Shown: positions 10,518-21,506 of the stretch, piece after piece | Position numbering within the stretch: the first letter of the stretch is position 1 | How the letters are laid out: the number at the start of each line of letters is the position of its first letter | NCBI GenBank assembly: GCA_022497155.1 | Contig: MU385748.1 | Location: 433,046-497,045 of the forward strand | Direction of reading: 5' to 3' | Origin: Whalleya microplaca | Lineage: Eukaryota > Ascomycota > Sordariomycetes > Xylariales > Xylariaceae | DNA: 64,000 nucleotides | Position numbers and translations under genes: made by a program | The notes under the pieces: model-generated | Told to the model about the DNA's origin: nothing | Seen by the model: the letters and a program-made list of their open reading frames with translations, nothing else | Database searches by the model: none

Positions 10518-11760
10518 TCAGGAGTCGTCCCTCCGCTCTATTTCACGTCCCCTTGCCCCTTCGAAATCCGCTTCAGTCGGATAGTCTAATGTGTCCCAGA
10601 CGTCGCGTCGCCGGAGATCGGGACCATCTGGCGGCAACGGCTTGCGTTCCCAAATATCGCGGTATATACCCGTTTCTTCGATCGGTTCCTCGGGGTCAAC
10701 TCGGCTTTCATTGTTCATATCGCCTAGGATGGGCAGAGGACATGGGCCGGACTTTTCAGATACGAGGAGATCAAGAAGCTCCTGTTTCTGATTCTCGAGT
10801 AGTGCGTAGATTCGGTATGTGATCTCATAGCGATCGGAATGGAAGTACACAACGTCGGGATTTGGCTCTCTAGTAGAAGTGCCCCGATCGAAGAGCACGA
10901 CGCCTCCGAGTATTCGCGATTCGGCCCAATATCCGACCATATCGGCGACGCCATCTGGATATTGTTCATAATCGATGTACCATTCATGTTTGAATAGAGT
11001 AGGAAGAGGTCCATCAGGGTAGAGGGTCCAAAAGACTGTGTCCTCCTTGGCAGCTTGGGTGGTCTACCACAGCCAATCCGTTATGCCATCCTCTTTATGA
11101 AGGCTGTTGTCCTGTTGGTATAGCAACACGGCGATCTGGTGAACTGCCACCGCAACCGTCTCAATGATGCGAGTTTTGAATGCCCTCGAGCCAGGGGATG
11201 CAGCTTGGTAATCATATATAAGCTGCAAAACCTACCATTAACTGCTAGAATCAGAGATGCGCAAGGTTCACTTACTCGAGAATCAAATCTTAAGACGCCA
11301 GTATCGAAATTTTCGCGAGTTTCTTTTGTCCTTTCGATGATACCGTAGCAAAGCTCATTATGCATATCATACAGTGGATGCCCACTCGGTAATTCACCAG
11401 CGCAGGTATCGTCCACAGTATCGGCCAAAGGAAGGCCGTCGATGATTTGTGCGTATGTAAGTTCAGCGATGTCGGTAGTTATGACTCGTAGTAAAGCGCG
11501 AACAAACAACTCACGATGTTGGACGTCGAGTTCATCAAGGGAGAGGTTCTTAGATTGAGCGTCATCATCAGTCTTGCCAACACCCAAGACCTCGGACTCA
11601 ATTCCAAGATTCTGGGGTTTGGGAACTCATGGTGTTAACTGCAGTATCGAATTACCATAGAATTATGCTTTATTAAACGAACTGGGCTGTTCTTGAGATT
11701 GGAAGATCATAGGAGACTTGGTCGCGGGGTAGAACCGGAAGTCGAATTCGATCTGTATAA
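10518..11760 (-). pseudogene. conserved fungal protein of unknown function, broken by an in-frame TAG
   Basis: A frame from about 11587 down to 11276 is joined across a 53-nt intron (11223-11275, GTAAGT donor, TTTGCAG acceptor) to a frame running to the stop at 10518. A TAG at about 11062-11064 interrupts the second exon. The frame resumes immediately without a shift and carries well-formed sequence such as HEWYIDYEQYPDGVAD and GGVVLFDRG, so the break looks like a point mutation. The 5' end is also unclear: a segment reading QIEFDFRFYP near 11715-11745 looks coding, but it is followed by a TAA and no splice pattern links it cleanly to the next exon. I know no function for this family and see no catalytic motif. 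The tRNA-Ile gene lies directly downstream. Confidence 0.65.
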
Positions 11761-12912
11761 GGAGTGCACAGACCTGAGAGTTTCGGTAATACGTAATAGG
11801 TACTTCCTAAGCAAACTGCAATACCTAATAATTGTAAATACAAGAGTTGGTTTTGCTTGTAAAGCGCTTAACAAACAACGCAGCGTTTACCAAATCCCAT
11901 GGAATAAGTAACAAGGTATTAATAGCATGGAATATCAAGACTTAGTCTGGGTCTTGTGAGGTGAAGTAACAGCCAATAATGTAGTAGTATTGATACCTTC
12001 TTCGCTAGCCATTGATTTACTGATCACCAAGAGGTGATCCTTTTCAGTCTGCCCCAGTGACTGATGTTGTTGTTGTTGTGGTTGTATTATTTAACGTCTG
12101 AGCTAGAGTGGCGTGCGCCCTCTCCGGCAACCTCCCTGGGGGTATAAGACGTGGCAAGCTAAAACTGAAGCTATATACAGTTCGTGAAGCCATTCCGTGT
12201 CTCAAAGACTCAGCATTCTCTAATCAGTGGCCGCTACCTGCCAGTGCTGCCGATTTGCTCTGATATGATTCCAAAATTTCAGTGTAGGTTTCTGTGGCGT
12301 AAGGGACTCTTCCCCTCGCCTACGTTCTCTTTACCTCTATAGGTTTTGTTGGTAGCGCCTGTATGGCTAGTTTATGTTTTTGTAGTTTCTCTCTTTTCTT
12401 CAATAAACAAAATCGTAACTTCTCAACTCCGTGTCCTATATCCTATGTTCTATGTCCTCCGTATTACTTATTAGTTATTACGTGATTGTAACATGTAGCT
12501 ATGCCGTAGTATGTATTCATGCTATTAACATCGTCAACAACGCCCACTCTACCTCTATACGGCGATCTATATTTGACAGCATCAAAGAACTAGAAACGGG
12601 CATAAATCAGACCATGTGCCCATATTGTCAAGCAGTCGTGTATCCATTCTGTTAAAGATGTTGGTTCATACTGAAACTTCAATTAACATGGGATTCTCTA
12701 GTCCTGAATGCTAACCTCTTGGGCCACTGAATCTAAATTTGCCATGACTATTTGGGAGATATATCTCATCTATATCTCTGCGGATGAAATATACTCACTA
12801 TGGTGTGTTGAGTCACCCACCAATGTGAATAATACGCATCTTTTACCTTTTATTCACACCTCTACTATCTACTATACTACATGAAGAAAAGTCAGCCCGA
12901 GTTCATATCCAA
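11761..12912. other. intergenic region, possible decayed repeat
   Basis: No gene is supported. Around 12065-12495 there is a GTT-repeat start, a TATA-like GTATAAG and a CAATAAA signal, together reminiscent of a copia-type LTR, but no matching target duplication or second copy was found. A short inverted repeat GATCACC/GGTGATC lies near 12024. Confidence 0.35.
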
Positions 12913-14149
12913 ATGCATAACCTTGACCTAATAGAATCTACGGTATATTCCCCATTTCCACAACTTACTCTTGAGATGCCTAGGATCAACGGGCTCGAAG
13001 TTTACACAGACGAGACTGGCCAACATGAGCTACTTGCTCCGGCTTCTATCCGCTACCGAATTCTGGAGTCGGTGATTCATCTCGGATTGAGTATCCTTGA
13101 GTGTCCTCAAGGGAGAGATAGCCTAGTGCATATAGCAGCGATGGTCATCGAGCTACGCAGTAATCCGACAAAAGGAAAGCCTATCCCCCATGTGTATAAC
13201 CGACCCTTGGATGAGATGCCCCAGTGGATTGACCGATTTTTGCGGAGTCTTAAGGCCAACTTTCCGACTGTCTACTTACGCGTGTGTCTCGGCGAGGCTT
13301 CTGCAGTCAAGTATAATTGGGGCGATGATATGGCCAAGTATAATCCGAAAGTAGCCGGCCACTTAAATGTCCAAAGATCGATTATAAATAACATGGCCTA
13401 TGTTCACGGGCAGCCCCCTGACATAGCCCGTGATAATTATAAACTTTTCAAGTACCAGATGGGGATCACCATTGCACACGAAATCGTTCACCTGCTCACG
13501 GGCTACTTGACTGGAACAGCACGTCCACTCACACCACCACGCGTTAGCTTAACTGCATATGGAAAGTCGAAGGCGGGTGAGTCTGGTCGGTACTGGGAAT
13601 CTACTATGCTTGGCGGTGTTGTGGAATTCTGGGAGGATATCACAGATCCTCTGAAGGAACGGCAAGCAGGGAAACCGTACTTAATCAAAGATGGCAGAAA
13701 CAATGTACCTGCAAAGTTGATTTCTATGAACTATATCAACAACCTTTTGCACGGAAGTAAGCTCGATTTCCCGAGTTAGGCTCCTTTTTTTGGGGAAATT
13801 GAATTGCGCTTTAACGTGAAGCTGATCATTAATAGACTTCTCTTTTCCAGTAGTCACATCCACAAGTAGCGGTGCGAGCACTACCCGCGGTGCGCTACGC
13901 CAAGGAGGCAGGGAGATGACAACAGTGCGGAAGAGGTGGGACGCACCAACATACACATCGCCACCACGTGGGGAATCTCCTGCAAGCTCTACTACGTCCT
14001 ATCGTAGGCTTCCTACTACTAGTTCGATCTATGCTACTCAAAGCCATAACGGTCGCCATGGAACTCCCGAGTATGCATCCAGCTGGAGGGATCTCCTTAA
14101 GAGATTTTGGCACTGGAGCGGGTTCAGGAATATAAAGCCCACGAACTAA
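12913..14149 (+). CDS. zincin-like putative metalloprotease, unknown family
   Basis: Exons 12913-13756 and 13851-14149 (94-nt intron with GTAAGC donor and CTTTTCCAG acceptor) give about 380 residues. The central part has HEIVH at residues 189-193, the zinc-binding and catalytic HEXXH of zincins. Candidate third ligands are Glu223 or Glu229 in GESGRYWE and the Glu in a later GGVVEFWED segment. There is no clear signal peptide, so a cytoplasmic site is likely, although N-terminal processing cannot be judged. The second exon is low-complexity, rich in Ser, Thr, Pro and Arg, and ends with a tryptophan-rich segment. A second in-frame Met at 12979 could be the start. I do not recognise a named peptidase family; the metalloprotease call rests on the motif and its setting alone. 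Confidence 0.7.
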
Positions 14150-15063
14150 TGAATACTACTTGAGGGCTTAGGAGATTGGAATAGCCGACTAGAATTCTTA
14201 ATCAGTGCTTGGAATGGATACGATATAAATGTTAACGGTATAATCTCTTTGAATGAATAAAGTTTCAGTATTCTATTATAGAAAGAAAGGTTCAATGATT
14301 CACTGATAGCGGACAACTACAGAGTGAAGCTTGCCATCCCTACCTGGTTTACCAAAATGGTATAATAATGACACCCGTGGCAATGTCTAGGGCAAATCCA
14401 TGTCGAGATAAATGCAGCGGGAAGGAGTCAATACCTGATATCCAAGGTCAACTCAAATGAAGCTTGAGCGAGAAGCTTGAGATCTGCAGTTTTCCGATCA
14501 CCTGTGTGAAAATAGTCGAACAGTTCAAAGAACATGTAGCAGAGCAATCAACAAGATAGTATGTGCCACTATATTATTACAGATTTATTGTTTAATTCCT
14601 AGCAAACGAGGCATACTTGCGTTAGCTATCTCGCCTTCTCACTCCTAAAATGTCGTGTGCTTGAATTGGTAAGAAGAAAAAGGCCTAATGATTTGTAACA
14701 TGGGCCAATGCATGTTCTTATTAGCAAGGCATTAATAAATTCATATAGCTTCATAGAATTAAATTAAAAAATGATTAAAGTGGTATAACAAAGTGCTTCA
14801 TGTATGTAAGTAAATAACCTGTGCGCTGTGAAGTGTACCTAGTAGTAAGCACATTAGATATTTGATTTACATAACCTAGTCATACATTAGTGATGCAGTA
14901 GCTAGTAACAGGGCAGTACATGTACCTAAGGTTAGGTAATTGCCTAGCCGGAGCGTTGGCACCGTCTCCACTAAATACAAACATCACGAAAATACGACAT
15001 CCGGTCTTCTACCTAATTTTCGGTACCTTGGTGTGCCATCAAGAAGGGTAAAGAAGGATTGCG
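14150..15063. other. intergenic region
   Basis: AT-rich, with no conserved coding content. It includes the promoter of the HET-C family gene. Nothing else is recognised. Confidence 0.5.
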
Positions 15064-17103
15064 ATGTTCTCGCGTCCTCCGTTAGCGCTATGCCTTCTTC
15101 TGTGTATGCTTATTCTCATCGCACCCGCGTCCGCCTTCGGCGCAGGCGAAGTGCCCGTCGGCAGTGAGTTCAAGGGCTATCTGTGGCGGCACGGTGATAT
15201 CGGCGAAGTCCTGCAATATCTGCCAGTCAGCTTTATCACCCACTACGGATTCACGCAACTTGAACGAAAGCAGATCTACTTTGGGAACTGGCTGAGAGAT
15301 TTCTCTCAAGTCATTGACACGGCCTGCCTCGAGAATGTCCCCGAGCCTATCCTCCGCGCTATTGTGTCTGTCATGGGCTTCATGGAGTTTGGGTTTGCGA
15401 CCGATGAGTTCGATGTCACGCGGGAGCGCCTTGGCTGCTACACTCACGTCGAGCACATTGACAATCCGGCCGGCTACCCGAGTGATGCCAAAAAGGTGGA
15501 CCAGCGCCTAAGGGGCCCCGTGGACCTGAAGGAGCTTGACTTTGATGCTAAGACGGGCATGAAAAACTATATTGCGAATTCCGGCCACGGATGGGCAACT
15601 TCCGCAGACTACATACGCGAGCAACTTGGGGAATGTATCAAGCTGGGGAGAAGTACATGGGGTAGAAAGGGACGCTACATCAATCTCGGAGCTGCTTTAC
15701 ACACATTGGAGGACTTTTCAGCCCATAGCAACTTCGTCGAACTTTGCTTGCACGAACTGGGAGAAGAAGGTGTGTTCCCATTCGTTGGAGATGCTTGTAG
15801 ACTCAAAATTCGCAGTGGACTTTGGAAATCAAGATGGGTAGCGCCTATCGTCACAGGCACGTTCGGCATGCTCGACATTTTCCACAGCTTTCTAGGGGAA
15901 GCCGATGATATGGCTATTTTGCAATCAAAAGGCTCACTGGGGGATCTCGAGAAGCAGTTGGGCTACGGTGGCATAGCTTTCGAGCAGCTTTTCGAAACGA
16001 TAAAGGGTGCTTTAGAAGTCCTCAACAAGGTCTCAGAAGTCGACAATCCATTACTACAACAACTAGAGACAGTGGGCATGATCTTCAAACAAACACGGGA
16101 CGGCCTGTCTAGTGATTCAAGCAACAGCGACTCGGGAAGCGACGGCCCCAATAGAGCTGATGAAGCCACAAACCCCAACATCCTTTGGGAAAACATCGAG
16201 CCAGTCTTCTTTTTTCACGATCGGATGATGAAGTGGCTGCAAGAGAGCGCCCAAGAATCGGAAGAGATAGGACCGAACGAGTCGAGAAGCCAACTCGGAG
16301 AGCACACTAACCAGCTCGTCTTCCGATTCCTTTCTATCATGATCGAGGGGGCTGTCAAGGAGCTCCGAAATGCGGTTAAGGCGGCGAAAGACAAGGTCGA
16401 CGAAGAGGCAGCCAAGTCCAGTGCGGCAGCAGTCTACGAGGACGGTTCATCAGCCTCAGACCCAAGTCATTCCGATCTATCAAAGGACCACTTCAGCAAT
16501 GCACTCAACCAGGCTGCGGGCCTTGTCGCTACAGTGACGACGAATTGGACAACGCAGCAGATTGTGAAGTGCTGGGACAATCCCAAGTTAGATGCCGACA
16601 AGGTCATCAGCGAGATCATATCCATTCTGCACCATCCCGCTTTCCCTAAGAAGAAAACTGTTATTCAGCAGTACATGTTTGACGAGGTAAAGAAGTGGTG
16701 GGCTGGCACATCTACAAAGGAGAAAGCCCGAATCCGCAGCCAACTCACGCGCGAAAGTGTACAGAAAAGGGGCCACGAGAACCATCAGCTGACTTTGAAG
16801 GACCTGGTAAGCACAAGAAAGGGCGCTGCGGAATTCCCTGGCTCGCGGCCAAGGGTGATCGCACCACCCAAGAAAGCTTCTTTCCCTTTAGCCTCCGCTG
16901 TCAACGAGGTATTGGCAGATATCGATTGGGTATTGGCGACATTACAGAAATGTCTGCATGATCCGCGTGGGGCCGTGATGGACGTGGTGCATAACCCAGG
17001 CACCTTGGTATTCTTACCTGCCCGCGTAGCTTTCAAGACAACCAGTTGGGTTACACATAGAATCTCAGGTCTAGCATTAAAGCTGTGGCCTTTCAAGGGC
17101 TAA
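15064..17103 (+). CDS. het-c: HET-C family protein (heterokaryon incompatibility C-like), secreted
   Basis: A single uninterrupted frame of 679 residues. Residues 1-24 form a classical signal peptide ending in ASAFGAG, a very conserved start in this family. The N-terminal third matches the HET-C fold: WRHGDI, a YFGNWLRDFSQ segment, FEVTRERLGCY-like FDVTRERLGCY, EHIDNP, RRLRGPVD-like QRLRGPVD, GMKNYIA, and LHTLEDFSAHSNFVEL with conserved His and Asp residues. In Neurospora crassa, het-c controls heterokaryon incompatibility, and its product is a secreted glycine-rich protein. Here the Gly-rich C-terminal tail is missing; the C-terminal half is acidic then basic and ends in a hydrophobic stretch. 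This is therefore more likely a diverged HET-C family paralogue than the incompatibility gene itself. No partner gene such as pin-c is adjacent. The symbol denotes the family. Confidence 0.88.
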   Translation: MFSRPPLALCLLLCMLILIAPASAFGAGEVPVGSEFKGYLWRHGDIGEVLQYLPVSFITHYGFTQLERKQIYFGNWLRDFSQVIDTACLENVPEPILRAIVSVMGFMEFGFATDEFDVTRERLGCYTHVEHIDNPAGYPSDAKKVDQRLRGPVDLKELDFDAKTGMKNYIANSGHGWATSADYIREQLGECIKLGRSTWGRKGRYINLGAALHTLEDFSAHSNFVELCLHELGEEGVFPFVGDACRLKIRSGLWKSRWVAPIVTGTFGMLDIFHSFLGEADDMAILQSKGSLGDLEKQLGYGGIAFEQLFETIKGALEVLNKVSEVDNPLLQQLETVGMIFKQTRDGLSSDSSNSDSGSDGPNRADEATNPNILWENIEPVFFFHDRMMKWLQESAQESEEIGPNESRSQLGEHTNQLVFRFLSIMIEGAVKELRNAVKAAKDKVDEEAAKSSAAAVYEDGSSASDPSHSDLSKDHFSNALNQAAGLVATVTTNWTTQQIVKCWDNPKLDADKVISEIISILHHPAFPKKKTVIQQYMFDEVKKWWAGTSTKEKARIRSQLTRESVQKRGHENHQLTLKDLVSTRKGAAEFPGSRPRVIAPPKKASFPLASAVNEVLADIDWVLATLQKCLHDPRGAVMDVVHNPGTLVFLPARVAFKTTSWVTHRISGLALKLWPFKG

Positions 17104-18191
17104 TAAATCATCTTAAGATCGTAACCTTTGACGAAACTACATACTGGTAAACATTCTGCTCGCTTCGAATTTGACATGTCAATAAGAGTCACTCAGTTGT
17201 TTCAGAAGTGCCATGGATACAGAGAATAATTACCATAGGGTTAGGTGATGTGTTTGTTTTAGTTTCGAATGTTGTCTCTCCCTTCGCTTTCTTTCTAATC
17301 ACCATTTAGACCCAGAGGCTCCCTAAAACAGTGCAAGACACTTTCCGATGTTCTAGTAATTGCTATCCAAGACCCTACGACAAGACTTTATTATTATCAG
17401 GAGATTTCGCGCTACATTTCCGTATCGACCCTACAATTCTACAACAAAGCGTCCTCAGTTGCTTGATGTTTAGTTTACAAAGTTGTAGCAATTTGATCTG
17501 TCGGAAGGTGTCGTCACCGTCGCTGTCGCTGACCATCATTCTACGCCTAACCTTCTTCAAATGTACCCTATTCTTCAGCTATCCCAGTTCTCACCTTCCG
17601 AAATTGAAACTGCCACACCTGGATCTAGCTACCGCCAATGAACACTAGAGCAACATGAAGGACCACATTGTCCGTAATACACCGCTGTAGCTTTGAAGTT
17701 GTTGAAGGTGCGCTATATTATGATTGCACGGCAGTGTTGTCCTACTCTTCTCATCAACACCGTACATATCTTCTATTCATTCTAGAAAGCCTCTGTTCTG
17801 TTTATCCCGGAAGATCTAATTTGGACTATTATTTACGGTAGACCAGTCCCTATTATAGACTCTCTGTGTATCTGCAAAGTTCCGAGGACGTTTTGTTTCT
17901 TTGTTATGGGGCTGCCGAAGTTTCAGGGGGGCTGTAACTGGGCATCAACTGCCATATCGTCTCGAATTAGATCAACCAAAGCATGGACAGCGAGTAAAGT
18001 ATCACAAGCCTCTACAGGATTCTATTGATGCCCATCACATTCTTCCCAAGTTTAGCTTCATAGAGAGCAGGGTCGAGTTCCTAAGGAAGACTGGGCTGTC
18101 TTCTGATTCACCTCGAGTATATAAAGGTCATGCCCGCGCTCTGAGACAGTTGGTGTTCTTTATCTTCACTAGCATCGAATCTTTTGATCCC
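17104..18191. other. intergenic region and uncertain 5' end of the RBR gene
   Basis: Up to about 17900 nothing coding is supported. From 17901 the frame of the next gene is open without an ATG, so it may hold an upstream exon of that gene; splice sites could not be fixed. Confidence 0.4.
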
Positions 18192-19218
18192 ATGATATTT
18201 CACACATTCTTCTATCACATTAGAGCAATTTTATCACAAATGAGATTCGGACTATCTCCTATTGAACGAATGAGTGACCTCGCTTTTGACTACGGTACGG
18301 CCACTCTGTGGAAAGTCTGCATTATATGCTGCGAGAGCAAATATGAGCGATATTTCCAGCCTGCTTTCTCAGTCGCATGTTGTTATCTCTTAGACGTTTG
18401 CGACGACTGTAGAGGAGAGTCAATCCGACATCAGGATCTCGGCAAGGACCACAAAATCCGATGTCCCCAATGCGACGCAGATCTAGACTTGAACCAGGTT
18501 CGAACCCTTATTGATATTGATACTCTTGACAGATTTGAACGTGTGATGCTCGAAGACATCCTCAGAAAAGATCCCACATTTGTTTGGTGTGCCCATGACT
18601 GTGGCTCTGGTCAATTTCATCCAGCAGGCCATGACGAGCCTATATTCATCTGCCTGGACTGTGGACAATTGACATGCGTTGTTCACAATCTTCCATGGCA
18701 TAGCGGCCAGACTTGTGACCAGTTTAGCAACGAACGAGAGGCCGCAAGGCAGCAAGATGACTGGGCCAGCCTTGAACTTATCAAGCAGATTTCAAAGCCG
18801 TGTCCACGCTGCAAATGGAACATCGAGAAATTTGCAGGATGGTAAGTTGTATACCTAAGTGTGATAGTGAATAGATGAACTAACAACATTCTAAAGTGAC
18901 CATATGACATGTAAGTGCATCCTAATGTGTACGATGGTTAACATTGCCATGATATATTCACAGTTATCTTCCCCTCTGTAGCGTTCCATTGGCTATTCAA
19001 AGCCTTACACATATTATTTGAAGATGATGAAAGCATAGGGAATGCCCTGTACGAATGCGTACTGACTCTGGCTTATAGGTAAGAACAGAATTTGCCTATA
19101 CGAGTTCTGTTATGTTTGTCTAGCTCCATATGGTCCAATTCGAGACCACGGCAATCACTATCATCGACAAGACTGCAAACACCACCCTAATAGTTATCTG
19201 GGTATTACTAATTTTTAA
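18192..19218 (+). CDS. RBR-type E3 ubiquitin ligase (RING1-IBR-RING2)
   Basis: Exons 18192-18841, 18897-18910 and 19079-19218 give at least 267 residues. The first in-frame ATG is at 18192, but the frame stays open to 17901, so an N-terminal part may be missing. RING1 begins CIIC and ends CPQC. The IBR domain has paired cysteines around WCAHDC and ICLDC. RING2 starts CPRCKWNIEKFAG; a 14-nt microexon supplies CDHMT, and the third exon continues CKNRICLYEFCYVC. Together they give the C-x4-C-x4-C-x4-C-x2-C spacing of RBR ligases, with the first Cys after CDHMT as the predicted thioester site. This spacing appears only when both introns (55 and 168 nt) are removed, which strongly supports the model. 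In RING1, the position normally held by a zinc-binding His reads Tyr (ACCYLLDVC), so RING1 may be weakened. RBR ligases take ubiquitin from an E2 onto the RING2 cysteine and pass it to substrate. Confidence 0.83.
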
Positions 19219-20148
19219 GGGGGACTTGATGGTTTGGACACCCTGCAAATGTCAAGAGCTTCTATACCAGAGCGACCAAGATTATTTACAAGGGAATAAT
19301 CTTGTGCGACGGCAGAGACGCCAGGCGGGGGATAACGAGGACTTGAGACGCTGGAGAGATGTGTTGTTGGGAATTGGGTACTTGTATTTCAACCCGTTGG
19401 TCTACTTCCCGTTCTGTAGTATTCATCTACATAGTAAGACAATCTACTTCAGCATTTGCAATTACCACACCGTTGCTATCAAGATGAGTGACTTGGATAA
19501 AACAACACATTGGTCCGATATCGACTTGTCCCACTACCGTCTATCATGATCTTGTACACGAACATGATTCTAACCAGATGCCGGCGGAGTATCAAGCCGC
19601 TGGTGATTGGAGATTAAAGATGTTGAACCACACGCCTTTTACCTGGAACTGTCACTAAACATCACATGCAATCGATCGAGAATGGGAACACGTTAAAAGA
19701 AAATTCATGGCAGCCCTTTTCGCGTTATAGCAAGTTATCTTAGTTGTTGAATATCAATTCATCGTAGTTTATCTGAGAGTTCGTATCAAGAGAAGAGCAT
19801 TCGTGTCTTATTCATGATCAACCGAGCTCGAGAACTTTTGCTCAAGCAAGAGTATAATAGTTGGAACATTGCCTTCCTGAGGGGTTTATATGAAATTTCT
19901 AAGGCTTTACTAGATATTCTAACAAAGTATATCTCCCGTAGCGGCTGATTTAAGAAAGCTATATCAAGGAACTCAGGTGGCTGTTTAGCTACCTAGCCCC
20001 GCGGAAATGGAGGTAGGATGACTTGGCTAGGTGCTGCAAGAAGTAGGTATATACTAAACTACGGTCATAGATCTACTTACAGTTGATAGATTCTAGCGAA
20101 TATAGCGAATCGCGATAGTGATAAACCTCGCAACCTAGCGTTCTCCTC
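19219..20148. other. intergenic region
   Basis: No conserved coding content or RNA gene is seen. The MITE target duplication begins at its right edge. Confidence 0.5.
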
Positions 20149-20613
20149 CGATAGGCCGCCCCACCTACAATTCCCTTCATGATTTCCTAGAATTCCCTTG
20201 TCTCCACAGCCTCCAAATTAGTATCTGCCTAGGGTATGTAGATGAGATGTTGACAACATACGCGCTAAAGGCACCTATCGCGTATTTTTGTAACCGACCG
20301 GCCGTATATAGTGCTTTTTTATATAAATAGCGTAGGATTAAATAGCTATTAAGCGATAATATCGAAAGGAAGCTACCTATTTGCCTTAAGATCGTACGCG
20401 AGTAGCTTTAATAAGGTATAAAATAGCTATATAACCCTATATCTACGGATTGTGGTTCGGTATATTGGATTTATACGGATCGATACGGCTGGACATTAAT
20501 CTCCGTACTAGTCTGGCTGGGCATTTATGTCAGCGTATGACAGCCCTGTACTTAAGTGGGTAAAGGGAATTCTAGGAAATCATAAAGGGAATTCTAGGTG
20601 GGGCGCGATAGGC
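20149..20613. mobile_element. MITE with 43-bp inverted repeats and 8-bp target duplication
   Basis: The element proper is 20157-20605 (449 bp). Its first 43 bases and last 43 bases (20563-20605) are inverted copies matching at 41 of 43 positions; the ends read CGCCCCACCTA inward. The 8-bp direct repeat CGATAGGC flanks it at 20149-20156 and 20606-20613. Each inverted repeat itself holds two copies of CTAGAATTCCCTT or near it. There is no coding capacity. An 8-bp duplication is typical of hAT-type DNA transposons, so this is probably a non-autonomous hAT-like element, although its termini do not look like the usual CAGGG ends. Confidence 0.88.
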
Positions 20614-21506
20614 GTCGCCTAGACCCTTGATTACCAAGACTGCAACCGTCCCTCCCATTTTTCCCAACATAAATTACGGAATAGCATAGGGCGATTTATG
20701 GGCATATCCTAAAATGACATACTAAATAAGCCAACTGACAGTTGGTTGCCTAACTTACGATGCAGTCAGAAGAAGCATAAATCGCATAAGTTCAACATAA
20801 TTTCCTAGGTAGGCTTTTATTATGTAGATCCTCCTTATCCTCTTATTATCAGAAGTAATACAATACACCTAGTGCTTAGCTTCCGGTCCCGAAAATGCAA
20901 GCCCCCTTGTAGTCGGTTCCACTCACGACAGTTACATGAACGCCTCAGAGATTCCGAATATGCCTGCTTAACAACGTTGATCGTACACGTGCAATCGGGT
21001 CTGCCTTAACCACCTTTTGCGGTTCCTCTGTGGACCTGATGTTCCTTGTAGTCTGCTAGTTAGTGCAAGTAACAATAGCTTTCCCAATCCCTGATGAAAT
21101 GTGGGATTCCTAGCCAGGATTATCTCGGCATTGCTTATCCGACTATGTAGCTTTTCCGGCCGCACCTCTTCTGCGTAATATTGATTGACCTGCTGCCCAC
21201 CGATAGAGTCAGGTCGTATCATTTCTCGTAGGCAAATTCGGTCGTCTGGAAAGCCACAGCATAGGCTCATCTTCACTTCTGAATGCGTCTCTGCTTTGCT
21301 TCCCCAGAAATAGATAATAACTCATGAATTTCAAACCATCGAAAATGCTATCTGCGCATATGCAACGCTCATGCTCCATGACGGGAAAACGGCAAAGAAA
21401 ATCGCGGGTATCGTGACACGTCCCAGTATATACATACACAGGGGGTATTTGATTATACAAGGCCATGCACAGGCCATCCTCTCCACCGCCTCATCTTATC
21501 TTCATG
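20614..21506. other. intergenic region
   Basis: It lies downstream of the glycosyltransferase-like gene. Short minus-strand open frames are present but lack motifs. No gene is supported. Confidence 0.45.

Noticed and set aside
11029..11062. Intron that could remove the TAG of the conserved unknown gene
   Set aside because: The GT/AG pair here is about 32 nt apart, below a workable intron length, and would remove readable coding sequence.
12065..12495. Possible solo copia-type LTR (GTT repeats, GTATAAG, CAATAAA, ending GTAACA)
   Set aside because: No flanking duplication and no second copy in the window; the signals are common in intergenic DNA.
17331..17648. Open frame of 105 codons
   Set aside because: No motif and no splice partner; the start is not in a promoter-like context and composition looks like 3' intergenic DNA.
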